Assembly: GCA_022846095.1 (NCBI GenBank)
Contig: AP025583.1
Coordinates: forward strand, 124,001 to 188,000
Origin: Oscillospiraceae bacterium
Lineage (GTDB): Bacteria; Bacillota; Clostridia; Oscillospirales; Oscillospiraceae
DNA length: 64,000 nucleotides
Direction: 5' to 3'
Shown here: positions 12,231-18,663 of the stretch, piece after piece
Layout: each line of letters begins with the position of its first letter
Numbering within the stretch: the first letter of the stretch is position 1
Made by a program: the position numbers and the translations under genes
Notes under the pieces: model-generated
Seen by the model: only the letters and a program-made list of their open reading frames with translations
Databases searched by the model: none
What the model was told of the DNA's origin: nothing

Positions 12231-12355
12231 CAATTCATTGAGTCTGAGTGTGCAACATAATAACTAAATAAATCATTGAGTTTTTGTATGCACTGTCAAT
12301 TGAACTAAACGAATTGTTGAGCTATACTAAAAGCGTAAACTCAACAAATCATTGA
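12227..12355. repeat. Four operator repeats of the divergent switch
   Basis: The dyad TCAA-N7-TTGA recurs: TCAACAATTCATTGA at 12227-12241; TAAATAAATCATTGA (one good half) at 12265-12279; TAAACGAATTGTTGA (reverse orientation, one good half) at 12306-12320; TCAACAAATCATTGA at 12341-12355. Copy 1 covers the -35 of the leftward promoter, copy 3 fills the spacer of the rightward promoter, and copy 4 lies at its start region. This placement is typical of a bistable phage-like switch. Confidence 0.8.
12300..12328 (+). promoter_or_regulatory. Rightward element promoter
   Basis: TTGAAC (12300-12305), 17-base spacer containing operator copy 3, TATACT (12323-12328). It drives the gene run starting at 12375. 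Confidence 0.82.
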
Positions 12356-12374
12356 TGTAAATGGAGGTGATACC

Positions 12375-12650
12375 ATGGTACGCAGAGTAGTTACAGCATC
12401 TGGAAATGGAGAACGTATTTTCACAGCGCGCGTTTACAACGGTATGAGCATGAGGGACTTAGCAGAAAAGGCTGGAGTTAGCGCTTCTGCAATTCATAAG
12501 ATTGAAAGCGGCGAATCTGGCACGGTTAGACCTGTTAATGCACGAAAAATTTGTGCAGCACTCGGAAAATCCTTTGATGACTTGTTTACCATTAAGGAGA
12601 AGGAACCCGAGCGGAAAAGCAAGGATGTCGGCAGCGACAAACCCGCATAA
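12375..12650 (+). CDS. Small XRE-family regulator (Cro-like)
   Basis: A 91-residue DNA-binding protein. An XRE HTH spans about residues 15-70 (RDLAEKAGVSASAIHKIESG), followed by a short charged tail. It starts at ATG 12375 after a strong GGAGGTGAT. It is the first gene of the rightward transcript, opposite the repressor at 11587 and separated from it by the operator-rich region, so a Cro-like antagonist role is inferred from position. Confidence 0.82.
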   Translation: MVRRVVTASGNGERIFTARVYNGMSMRDLAEKAGVSASAIHKIESGESGTVRPVNARKICAALGKSFDDLFTIKEKEPERKSKDVGSDKPA

Positions 12651-12655
12651 TCCCC

Positions 12656-12679
12656 AAATCCGCAACCAGTTGCGGATTT
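12656..12679. repeat. Element palindrome, copy 1
   Basis: Perfect inverted repeat, arms AAATCCGCAAC and GTTGCGGATTT around CA. Related palindromes are at 17931-17960 and 18617-18646. There is no U-tract, so a simple terminator role is doubtful; a second short hairpin GCGCCCGAGCGGGCGC follows at 12693-12708. Confidence 0.75.
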
Positions 12680-12731
12680 GCCCATGAAAAAAGCGCCCGA
12701 GCGGGCGCGGTACGATGAAAGGAGAGTAACT

Positions 12732-12989
12732 ATGGCAAGGGAAAGACAGGTTCCATTCCAGAAAATCCAGGAGGCGTGCAAGACCACCGGCTTTTCCATG
12801 TACTTCTTGCGCAAGGGGTGCCTGGACGGGACGGTGCCCCATGTGAAGAGCGGAAGCACGTATTACATCAACGTGCCCGCGCTGCTCCGCCGCCTGGGGG
12901 CAACCACGGAGGAGCCGGAGGGGAGCGGCACGGGGGAACGGGCGGCAAAGGTCACCGACATCAGCGCCGCAGGGCGGAAACGGGCGTGA
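12732..12989 (+). CDS. Excisionase-like HTH DNA-binding protein
   Basis: Small 85-residue protein with a MerR/Xis-type winged-helix pattern: FQKIQEACKTTGFSMYFLRK, then a GTVPHVKSGSTYYINVPALL wing-like segment. Such proteins direct integrases toward excision. The frame opens at 12678, but ATG 12732 follows a clear AAAGGAGAG and gives the usual N-terminus. Its stop is two bases before the next ATG, so translation is probably coupled. Confidence 0.75.
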   Translation: MARERQVPFQKIQEACKTTGFSMYFLRKGCLDGTVPHVKSGSTYYINVPALLRRLGATTEEPEGSGTGERAAKVTDISAAGRKRA

Positions 12990-12991
12990 GT

Positions 12992-13561
12992 ATGCGTCTA
13001 TCCATGTGGGAAGGCGCGGCCCTTCTTGCCGCCCTGGCTGTGGCCCTGTCGTCAGAAGCGCTGCTGGACAAGCCGTTCGGCCCGCTCGCGCTCATGGCCG
13101 CCGTGGCCCTACCCGCCCTGCTGGTATGGACGGCACACCGTCTACCCGGCACGGTGCCCGACCGCAGGCGGGGGCATAGGGAAAGCCGCCCCGGTGTCAC
13201 AACCACCAGGACGGCCACGGGAACGACAAGTGCAAGCCCATCTATTCCACGCCTCTATTTTACAGGGGCAGAAAGGTTTTGTCAAATGCCGAATTGTGAA
13301 ATTATCCAGGCCCTCTATCTGGCCTGCGGCGGCTTTACTGTTGAGAGCATGAACCGGGAGTATGTACACCTCCCCAGCGCCGAGGAGGCCAGCGAGCGGG
13401 CCAGATGGGCCGTGGAGCAGGGAGAGACGGCGGAGCTGGAGGAGCTGTGCGCGGCCACGGAGGCCGAGCATGAGATCCAGGGGTTTGTGAACGGCTTCCG
13501 CATGGGGGTGCGGCTCATGGTCGAGTGCGCCACCTCCGCCGCAGGAGGTGACCGGGCATGA
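12992..13561 (+). CDS. DUF6809-like protein with N-terminal membrane segments
   Basis: The 189-residue frame has two distinct parts. Residues 1-50 form two hydrophobic helices; residues 50-98 are a Pro/Arg/Thr-rich linker. The part from Met99 (ATG 13286, MPNCEIIQALYLACGG) to the end resembles small DUF6809 proteins of clostridial mobile elements, ending in HEIQGFVNGFRMGVRLM. An AAAGG nine bases before 13286 makes an internal start possible, in which case the membrane part would be a separate or non-coding stretch. No stop separates them, and ATG 12992 is coupled to the upstream stop. Function unknown. Confidence 0.6.
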   Translation: MRLSMWEGAALLAALAVALSSEALLDKPFGPLALMAAVALPALLVWTAHRLPGTVPDRRRGHRESRPGVTTTRTATGTTSASPSIPRLYFTGAERFCQMPNCEIIQALYLACGGFTVESMNREYVHLPSAEEASERARWAVEQGETAELEELCAATEAEHEIQGFVNGFRMGVRLMVECATSAAGGDRA

Positions 13562-13707
13562 TAGACCTGGAGACCCGGCGTTTCCTGGAGAGCGCCAAGA
13601 GCAGCGCGGAGGACGTGCAGGCCATGTTCGGCGGCATCAAGACTGTGCTGGAGGCCACGGATGACCATGTGCCTACATACGGGAGGCACCCTTTGACGCC
13701 GGAGTGA
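13558..13707 (+). CDS. Small hypothetical protein (49 aa)
   Basis: Starts in an ATGA overlap with the preceding stop. It encodes MIDLETRRFLESAKSSAEDV and a further 29 residues, mostly helical and acidic, including FGGIKTVLE. Its stop overlaps a GTG (GTGA at 13704-13707) that opens the next small frame, whose own start reads VKTVLDYH. The similarity IKTVLE/VKTVLD suggests either a duplicated helix or a single ancestral gene split by a frameshift. Coupled overlaps on both sides favour translation. Function unknown. Confidence 0.5.
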   Translation: MIDLETRRFLESAKSSAEDVQAMFGGIKTVLEATDDHVPTYGRHPLTPE

Positions 13708-13880
13708 AAACCGTCCTGGACTACCATGCGGACAGCTTGCAGGAGCTGCTGGGTGTTGCCGGACACCTCCTGCTGGAGATGGAGGCGCAGCAGGACGCTC
13801 TGGTTCATCTCCTGTGCGGGAAGGTATTCGAGAACCACCGCGTGCAGGGCGGCGGGACGCCGCTTGAAAGGGGGGCGTGA
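13704..13880 (+). CDS. Small hypothetical helical protein (58 aa)
   Basis: GTG start inside a four-base overlap with the previous stop. The product runs through VKTVLDYHADSLQELLGVAG and LLLEMEAQQDALVHLLC, an amphipathic helical protein, and ends three bases before the next ATG. It could instead be the C-terminal part of the 13558 frame after a frameshift near 13690. Function unknown. Confidence 0.45.
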   Translation: MKTVLDYHADSLQELLGVAGHLLLEMEAQQDALVHLLCGKVFENHRVQGGGTPLERGA

Positions 13881-13883
13881 GGC

Positions 13884-14192
13884 ATGGACATTGCGTTTCT
13901 GAAAGCCCTCTATTACGCCTGCTCCAACCCGAGCGGGCAAACCGCCCTGCTACCGCTCCACGCCCGGTACCTTGACCTAACGGAGCCCCAGCGCGTCCTG
14001 TGCCGGCTCTACGCCCTGCTGGGGGACGATGTGGCAGATGACCTGGACTGCACCATAGGCGAGTGCGCAACGGCCTATGAGCTCCAGGGGTTCGTGAACG
14101 GCTTCCGCTACGGGGCCATGCTGGCCGGAGAGCTGGCCGGGGACTTTCCCCGCCAGCTCTGGCACCCTGAAACCCCTTTGGGAGAAACATAA
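13884..14192 (+). CDS. DUF6809-like small protein
   Basis: A 102-residue protein: MDIAFLKALYYACSNPSGQT at the N-terminus and YELQGFVNGFRYGAMLAGEL near the C-terminus, the same end signature as the protein at 12992-13561, so the two are paralogs. A G-rich Shine-Dalgarno (AAAGGGGGGCG) precedes ATG 13884. Proteins of this kind are common in clostridial integrative elements; no biochemical function is known to me. Confidence 0.68.
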   Translation: MDIAFLKALYYACSNPSGQTALLPLHARYLDLTEPQRVLCRLYALLGDDVADDLDCTIGECATAYELQGFVNGFRYGAMLAGELAGDFPRQLWHPETPLGET

Positions 14193-14261
14193 CCGACAAC
14201 CGAAAATGTGGGCGGGGCTGCGGCCCCGCCCTGTGGCGTATACGAGCGGGAGGACGGGTAG

Positions 14262-14768
14262 ATGAAAAATCGAAGTATAAAGTCGGACAGCGCAAGGCAG
14301 CGGCTGAACCTGTATCAGTCGCTGGGGAAGCTGGCGCACGTCTTGGAGGCCAATTTCACCACTGGGGATACCCTGGTTACCCTGGCATATGACGGGGCCC
14401 ACCGGCCCCGCTCGCGGGAGCTGGCGGCCTGCTATCTGCGGGATTGGCTGGAGACTGTCCGCGGGCTGCGCAGCGAGCAGGGACAGGGCCTGCGCTATGT
14501 CTATGGGACGGACTGTGGCCAGGAGGACGGCGGCCCCATCCACCGCGTTGTGCTCGTCGCAACAGACTGCGACGTTGCCGCTATGGTTGCGCTGTGGCCC
14601 TATGGCCGCGCCAGTGCGGAGCGGCTGGAGCTGGGGGACGGGTGCCGCGAGCTGGCCTCCCTGCTCATGCGGGAAGCCGTGGAGGCAGGGCACGCCCCCG
14701 TGCCCTGTGGGCGCATGTGGGTACCCTCTGTGGGCCTGGAGAGGCCGGGGCGGCCTCATGCGGGGTAA
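14262..14768 (+). CDS. Rep-like protein lacking HUH residues, paralog 1
   Basis: A 168-residue protein that aligns by eye with the HUH initiator at 15884: LEANFTTGDTLVTLAYDGAH matches LAANFTRRDLFLTLTYRP, and RYVYGTDCG...IHRVVLVATDCDVAAMVALWPYG matches KYVYVTEDK...LHHHIVLKATERDIEVIRSLWPHG. The metal-binding histidine cluster is reduced to a single His (IHRVVL, residue 94), and no tyrosine equivalent to the Rep YATWAGYV segment is present. A nicking activity is therefore unlikely; DNA binding or regulation of Rep is an inference. Start: ATG 14262 after GGAGGACGGG. Confidence 0.7.
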   Translation: MKNRSIKSDSARQRLNLYQSLGKLAHVLEANFTTGDTLVTLAYDGAHRPRSRELAACYLRDWLETVRGLRSEQGQGLRYVYGTDCGQEDGGPIHRVVLVATDCDVAAMVALWPYGRASAERLELGDGCRELASLLMREAVEAGHAPVPCGRMWVPSVGLERPGRPHAG

Positions 14769-14772
14769 GGCG

Positions 14773-15264
14773 ATGGCTCAGCGCGGCACGAAATCCAGCC
14801 GCAGCATGAGGCGGGGGAACTTGAGGCGGTCGCTGGAGCGGCTGGAACGCCTCCTGGCGGCCAACTTTGCCACGGGGGATACCCTGGTCACCCTGGCATA
14901 CGACGGGGCCCAGCGCCCCCGCTCGCGGGAGCTGGCGGGATGTCATTTTTACAGCTGGATAAGGGCTGTCCGTACGGTTTATAGCGGCTGTGGGAAAGGC
15001 CTGCGCTATGCCTACGGTGTGGTGTGGGCCACCGATGAACGCGGGCCCATGTACCGCGTGATACTCAATACCTCCCAGGCCAACGGGGCCGCCCTGGCAG
15101 CGCTGTGGCCGCATGGCCCCGCAAGTGCGGAGCGGCTGAGACTGGAGGGCGGGTGCCATGAGCTGGCCGCCCTGCTCATGCGGCAGGCCGTGGAGGCCGG
15201 GGAAACCCCTGTCCCCTGTAGGCGGGTATGGGGTGCGTCCAGGAACATCATCAAGCCGGAATAA
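14773..15264 (+). CDS. Rep-like protein lacking HUH residues, paralog 2
   Basis: Closest to the preceding gene (shared GDTLVTLAYDGA, PRSRELA, LWP.GPASAERL and PVPC segments) and also related to the Rep at 15884; its end WGASRNIIKPE matches the Rep WTASRNMVKPK. The histidine cluster is replaced by MYRVIL, so metal binding is lost. I chose ATG 14773 (GGGGTAAGG upstream; the length then matches paralog 1); ATG 14758, overlapping the upstream stop, is the alternative. Likely a tandem duplicate, retained intact despite loss of catalytic residues. Confidence 0.68.
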   Translation: MAQRGTKSSRSMRRGNLRRSLERLERLLAANFATGDTLVTLAYDGAQRPRSRELAGCHFYSWIRAVRTVYSGCGKGLRYAYGVVWATDERGPMYRVILNTSQANGAALAALWPHGPASAERLRLEGGCHELAALLMRQAVEAGETPVPCRRVWGASRNIIKPE

Positions 15265-15277
15265 GGGAGCAGTATTT

Positions 15278-15670
15278 ATGAATTATTTGATTCACCCCGC
15301 AGAGGGGTACTTACAGGCGGTTAAGGCGTTGAAGGTGGCGCTGGCCGCCCCGATGGATAAGAAGCGGAGCAGAGAGGCCCAGGAGCGCGAGCGGGCCACG
15401 CTGGAAGTGGCGTTGGAGGCCCTGCGATACGCGGCGCTGTGCGCCGAGAATCCCCCGCTGACCCGAGCACACCTGAAGGACATGCACGGACGGGCCGTCT
15501 ACCTGGAGCACCCCCCGCAGGCAGGAACACTGGCGGGAATTGTGGATTGCAGGAATGAAACCATCCTAAGCTTGAGCCCATTTGGAGGAGCGGATACGCA
15601 CGAGTGGTTTTGCGGGAATACCGGGCGGTACTACCGCTTCCCACTCGGCGGCGCGGGCCTCATGAAATAG
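15278..15670 (+). CDS. Hypothetical protein of the element (130 aa)
   Basis: Starts at ATG 15278 with AGGGAG eight bases upstream. The N-terminal half is helical and charged (MDKKRSREAQERERATLEVA), containing one predicted long helix. The C-terminal half (HGRAVYLEHPPQAGTLAGIV ... HEWFCGNTGRYYRF) looks like the small beta-rich domain seen in many phage and plasmid hypothetical proteins, but I cannot assign a family. It lies in the same gene run between the Rep paralogs and the Rep gene. A 213-base gap without a gene follows. Confidence 0.6.
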   Translation: MNYLIHPAEGYLQAVKALKVALAAPMDKKRSREAQERERATLEVALEALRYAALCAENPPLTRAHLKDMHGRAVYLEHPPQAGTLAGIVDCRNETILSLSPFGGADTHEWFCGNTGRYYRFPLGGAGLMK

Positions 15671-15883
15671 CCCCCAGTGATACAAGGTTGCCGGTGCCCG
15701 CGTGGCCAGTGCAGGAGACACGCGCCGGGGCGGGCCCGGCTCACTCATTGCCGGCGAAAATCGGAGAGCCAGGGCCCACGCCGCAGTGCCAGAGCCGGAG
15801 CCAACAGCGCCCACTGGGGAATGTCCCGAGCGGGTATGCGGTTTGTTCCGGCTCTTTCTTATCTATTAACGAGAGGTGCCATC

Positions 15884-16630
15884 ATGGCCAAACGGAAAAA
15901 GACTATCACAGCGGGGAACCTGGTCAAGACCATCCTGTATAACGCCCCGGAGCCCCGCGACGGCGAGCGGGCGCGGGCGGCCAAGTCCCGCATCACCAGC
16001 GCGGCGCAGAAAGCCATGAACGACAAGACAGCCCGTGGGCGGCTGGAAATGCTCCTGGCGGCCAATTTCACCCGGCGCGACCTCTTCCTTACCCTGACCT
16101 ACCGCCCCACCGATTTGCCCGCCCAGCGGGCCCAGGCGGTCAAGAACGTGCGGCGCTTCCTGAAGCTGCTGCGGGAGTACCGCAAGGCGCGGGGTATTCC
16201 CATGAAATACGTGTATGTCACCGAGGACAAGCACGGAGCAGGCAAGCTCCACCACCATATTGTCCTGAAGGCCACTGAGCGGGACATTGAGGTGATCCGC
16301 AGCCTGTGGCCCCATGGGGATGTCGTTGACATCGAGTATATCGGGAGCCGGGAGTACGCCACGTGGGCCGGGTATGTGACCAAGGAGGGCGTACAGGGCC
16401 GCCCGGTGGGGGCGCAGATGTGGACGGCCAGCCGAAACATGGTTAAGCCCAAGGTGACAACCAGCTTTGCTGCAGAGGATGAAACCCTTGCACCTCCTCC
16501 CGGATGTCATGTCATCGAGCGGGAGGAGAAGGTTACAGAGTTTGGTAGTTACTGTTATATTAAGTACTGTGTACTTCCTAAATACTGGGAGAATCGGAGG
16601 CCGGAGGACAGAGCTTTGGAGCCCCTTTAG
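15884..16630 (+). CDS. HUH-type rolling-circle replication initiator
   Basis: Predicted Rep endonuclease that nicks the element origin to start rolling-circle replication of the excised circle. The 248 residues show motif 1 FLTLTY (about 68-73), motif 2 with the metal-binding histidines KLHHHIVL (His123-125) and motif 3 with candidate nucleophiles in EYATWAGYVTKEG (Tyr158, Tyr164, Lys167). The architecture is that of compact phage/plasmid Rep proteins without a helicase domain. Start ATG 15884 has GAGAGGTG seven bases upstream; the open frame before it is not used. The repeat-rich non-coding region downstream is the natural place for its origin. Confidence 0.82.
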   Translation: MAKRKKTITAGNLVKTILYNAPEPRDGERARAAKSRITSAAQKAMNDKTARGRLEMLLAANFTRRDLFLTLTYRPTDLPAQRAQAVKNVRRFLKLLREYRKARGIPMKYVYVTEDKHGAGKLHHHIVLKATERDIEVIRSLWPHGDVVDIEYIGSREYATWAGYVTKEGVQGRPVGAQMWTASRNMVKPKVTTSFAAEDETLAPPPGCHVIEREEKVTEFGSYCYIKYCVLPKYWENRRPEDRALEPL

Positions 16631-16791
16631 TCTTTTTTATAGTGACATATAACTTTAGAACGGTGGGTGTAGAAAGACGGTCAAACCCATTGAAGCGCTA
16701 AGGGATTCGGGCTATGCTTATCTTGAGGCCAGACAGCGCGCGCCCGCTCGCGAGAGCACGTGTGAGGGCTGGACAGAAAGGGGCGGTCAGG

Positions 16792-17112
16792 ATGGGAGAT
16801 ATGGCGACGGTGCGGTGCAGGGAGACCAACGGGGCCATGTGGGTGATATGCCCGGTATGCAGGGCCGGGAAGGTGTTGAAGCTGCGCATGGGAACCAAGG
16901 CGCGCAACCTGACGGTGTATTGCAGGCAGTGCAAGCACGAAAGCGTGATTGACATAGGGCCGGGAGAGGGTGGGGGAGCAGGGCCCCGCGTGACACTGGC
17001 CGTATATCCGCCTACCCCGGGGGGTGGGCAAAAAAGTATGCCTTACCACGGCGCAACACCGCAGGCTGTCTGTTCTGCGGCAAAGACTCCCCGATGCCCG
17101 GAAACGGCATAG
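16792..17112 (+). CDS. Cysteine-rich KTR-type zinc-ribbon protein
   Basis: Contains MWVICPVCRAGKVLKLRMGT followed by LTVYCRQCKHESVIDI: two CxxC knuckles 25 residues apart that should bind one zinc. This matches the small cysteine-rich KTR proteins of clostridial conjugative elements, whose role is unknown. The usual protein ends soon after the second knuckle; here a Gly/Pro-rich tail of about 45 residues follows. I chose ATG 16792 (AAAGGGGCGGTCAGG upstream); the frame is open from 16714 and ATG 16801 is also possible. Confidence 0.7.
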   Translation: MGDMATVRCRETNGAMWVICPVCRAGKVLKLRMGTKARNLTVYCRQCKHESVIDIGPGEGGGAGPRVTLAVYPPTPGGGQKSMPYHGATPQAVCSAAKTPRCPETA

Positions 17113-17300
17113 CGTGGTTTCCTCTGCATTTCTTGTTTTACCTGTCGCTCCCGCGTAGCAGGAGCGCACGCGAGGCAAAACAGGCCCCAAAATGAGTAAA
17201 AATCGGTCGCTTCACGGCGTGCTGGCTACGTACATGCCCGGATGCTCTGGCGCAGGTGCGACTGGGTGTGTGGGGGCACGTGCGCGGGGCCTACGGCCCG

Positions 17301-17347
17301 TACCTCCCCCCAGGGGCGGAAAGTTTCAAGACGTGGGTCGCAAGACC
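17301..17347 (+). repeat. Degenerate 47-base repeat, copy A
   Basis: Starts TACCTCCCCCC and ends CGCAAGACC, with GAAAGTTT in the middle; the same anchors occur in copy B at 17495-17540. Each copy is preceded by a GC hairpin (GGGCCTACGGCCC here), reminiscent of a stem-loop plus nick-site origin layout. Confidence 0.6.
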
Positions 17348-17494
17348 CCGAGGCCTCTCGGGTGTGAGAAAAAGTCCCGCATCAGAGATTCACCGCCCGC
17401 AGCGTATATAAAACGGGCTAAACCAGAGGTGTTATACGGGGGCAAATATCTGGGAAGGGCGGGATGCTTGGGCGGGCATGCGCCCGCGTGCGGT

Positions 17495-17540
17495 TACCTC
17501 CCCCCACCCCTCGAAAGTTTAAGTTTGTTGGCGCAAGACC
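17495..17540 (+). repeat. Degenerate 46-base repeat, copy B
   Basis: Shares TACCTCCCCCC, CGAAAGTTT and CGCAAGACC with copy A about 194 bases upstream, and is preceded by the hairpin GCGGGCATGCGCCCGC (17472-17487). Confidence 0.6.
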
Positions 17541-17650
17541 GCATGGCACCATTGGCGTAAGATTTTTTCCCCATGTAGAAACGGGGAGGCCCGCTCGAAA
17601 ATGAGTTTCGCCCGCATGTGGATGCTGCCTGTTCCTGTAGCCTGGGTGGC

Positions 17651-17917
17651 TCCCGGCCCGCTCGGTGGCCATTCCTGCGGGCGGTGCCCGTCCCCGTGGC
17701 CTGGGCGGCGCTCAGCTCGCCGGGGGTGATTTCCTGCTGGCGGTGCCCGTTCCTGCGGTCAGGGCTGTTCCCGGCCCGCTCGGGGGCCATTCCTGTGGGC
17801 GGTGCCCGTTCCTGCGGCCAGGGCGGCTCCCGGCCCGCTCGGCGGCCATTCCTGCGGATGGTGCCCGTTCCCGTGGCCTGGGCGGCTCCCGGCCCGCTCG
17901 GTGGACATTCCTGCGGG
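17651..17917. repeat. 59-bp tandem repeat array
   Basis: Units start at 17651, 17710, 17769, 17828 and 17887, an exact 59-base period, with most units beginning TCCCGGCCCGCTCGG; the last is cut short and a partial unit precedes 17651. Unit 2 is the most diverged. Since 59 is not a multiple of three, the array is not a protein repeat. GC content is very high. Confidence 0.85.
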
Positions 17918-17930
17918 TAAGGCTCGGGCC

Positions 17931-17960
17931 CTCAAACCCGCAGCCGGTTGCGGATTTGAG
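17931..17960. repeat. Element palindrome, copy 2
   Basis: CTCAAACCCGCAGC and GTTGCGGATTTGAG around CG, 14-base arms with one mismatch and one wobble. Related to the palindromes at 12656 and 18617. Confidence 0.7.
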
Positions 17961-17990
17961 GAGGGTATAGATTAGCGTGTGTATGCAATG

Positions 17991-18034
17991 CGAGCGGGCC
18001 ACCCCAGGGCAAAGGGTGGCCTGCTCGTTTTGTT
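17991..18034 (+). terminator. Strong plus-strand terminator
   Basis: CGAGCGGGCCACCC pairs with GGGTGGCCTGCTCG (one G-T), followed by TTTTGTT. It probably ends the long rightward transcript of the element. Confidence 0.75.
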
Positions 18035-18055
18035 CTGAGGTCTTCTCCGCCGCGA

Positions 18056-18080
18056 GGTGGGGTATCTTAAATACCCCACC
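18056..18080. other. Perfect 10-bp hairpin
   Basis: GGTGGGGTAT, loop CTTAA, ATACCCCACC. No U-tract on either strand; function unknown. Confidence 0.5.
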
Positions 18081-18231
18081 ATAAGAGCGGGAGAGGCTCG
18101 TTCTTCTGGCCTAATTACCTCCCGGCCTATTCGGAGCACTGCGCCTCTGAGGAAGGGGGGGAGGTTCAACGGACACCCTTTAGGGGCGCTCTGGCTCGCT
18201 TGGGGATGTGGGTGACCGAGCCTTAGCATAC

Positions 18232-18269
18232 AAAACGGGCAGTGCCGCATACGCAGCACCGCCCGTTTT
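18232..18269. terminator. Bidirectional terminator-like hairpin
   Basis: AAAACGGGC and GCCCGTTTT bracket an inner GTGC/GCAC stem. On the minus strand it follows the stop of the gene at 18282 and runs into TTTTGTATG, so it likely terminates that gene. Confidence 0.6.
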
Positions 18270-18281
18270 ATATAGCCATTT

Positions 18282-18563
18282 CTAATTTGCCCTTTTAAGT
18301 TCGGCAATCTCGCGGGTGTGTTTCTTAATCACGGCCTCCAAGGTATCCAGCCGTCCGTCAATAATGTCCATATCGTCTTCGTTGGGCATACGGCGGAGTA
18401 TATCCTCCTGCCCTTCAGCCAACAGATTAAACTTGGTCTGCACCTCGGTATCAAGTAGCACTTTCATATCGTGCATAAGTTCTTGCCGTAGTTCTGTTTT
18501 GATTTCCTGCTTCTGCTGGGCCAGCATCTGGCCGATAGCTTCAAGCAACGCCTTGTCTTCCAT
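18282..18563 (-). CDS. Small coiled-coil protein
   Basis: A 93-residue, highly charged protein predicted to be almost wholly helical (MLAQQKQEIKTELRQELMHD; DGRLDTLEAVIKKHTREIAE), with heptad patterning through most of its length. ATG 18563 is preceded by AAGGGGTGAT; a GTG three codons earlier would consume this ribosome site. It has its own near-consensus promoter (18584-18613) and terminator (18232-18269), so it is expressed separately from the main element transcript, as is common for accessory or maintenance genes. Similar coiled-coil proteins occur in clostridial elements; function unknown. Confidence 0.7.
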   Translation of the reverse strand: MEDKALLEAIGQMLAQQKQEIKTELRQELMHDMKVLLDTEVQTKFNLLAEGQEDILRRMPNEDDMDIIDGRLDTLEAVIKKHTREIAELKRAN

Positions 18564-18583
18564 CGGTATCACCCCTTATTTAG

Positions 18584-18613
18584 ATTATACGGTGCCATAT
18601 GTCTAACTGTCAA
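18584..18613 (-). promoter_or_regulatory. Promoter of the coiled-coil gene
   Basis: On the minus strand TTGACA (18608-18613), 18-base spacer, TATAAT (18584-18589). Both hexamers are consensus. A palindrome (18617-18646) sits directly upstream of the -35. Confidence 0.82.
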
Positions 18614-18616
18614 GAA

Positions 18617-18646
18617 GACAAATCCGCAACCGGCTGCGGATTTGTC
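18617..18646. repeat. Element palindrome, copy 3
   Basis: GACAAATCCGCAAC and GCTGCGGATTTGTC around CG: 14-base arms with one mismatch. It directly abuts the -35 of the coiled-coil gene promoter, so a protein-binding role is plausible. Confidence 0.75.
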
Positions 18647-18663
18647 GGAAATTTGTTTCCGAT

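Larger units (their letters stand above)
17113..18281. other. Repeat-rich non-coding region of the element (putative origin)
   Basis: Nearly 1.2 kb with no convincing gene. It contains a two-copy 46-47-base repeat, a 59-bp tandem repeat array, the second copy of the element palindrome, two strong hairpins and a terminator. Open frames through it are low-complexity Pro/Gly/Arg translations on both strands. Such density of structure downstream of a Rep gene suggests replication or transfer origin function; this is inference. Confidence 0.6.

Noticed and set aside
13315-14759. Minus-strand frames across the small element genes
   Set aside because: Low-complexity Arg/Pro/Gly products without ribosome sites, opposing a coupled chain of plus-strand starts and stops.
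17192-17560. Plus-strand ORF of 122 codons downstream of the KTR gene
   Set aside because: Weak ribosome site, low-complexity Gly/Pro/Arg content, and it spans the two hairpin-repeat modules, so it is more likely non-coding.
17651-17917. CRISPR array
   Set aside because: The repeats are contiguous 59-base units without unique spacers, and no cas gene is present. No other CRISPR-like pattern was seen in the window.
17494-18002. Overlapping ORFs through the 59-bp repeats on both strands
   Set aside because: The repeat period is not a multiple of three, all frames are Arg/Pro/Gly-rich, and none has a good start.
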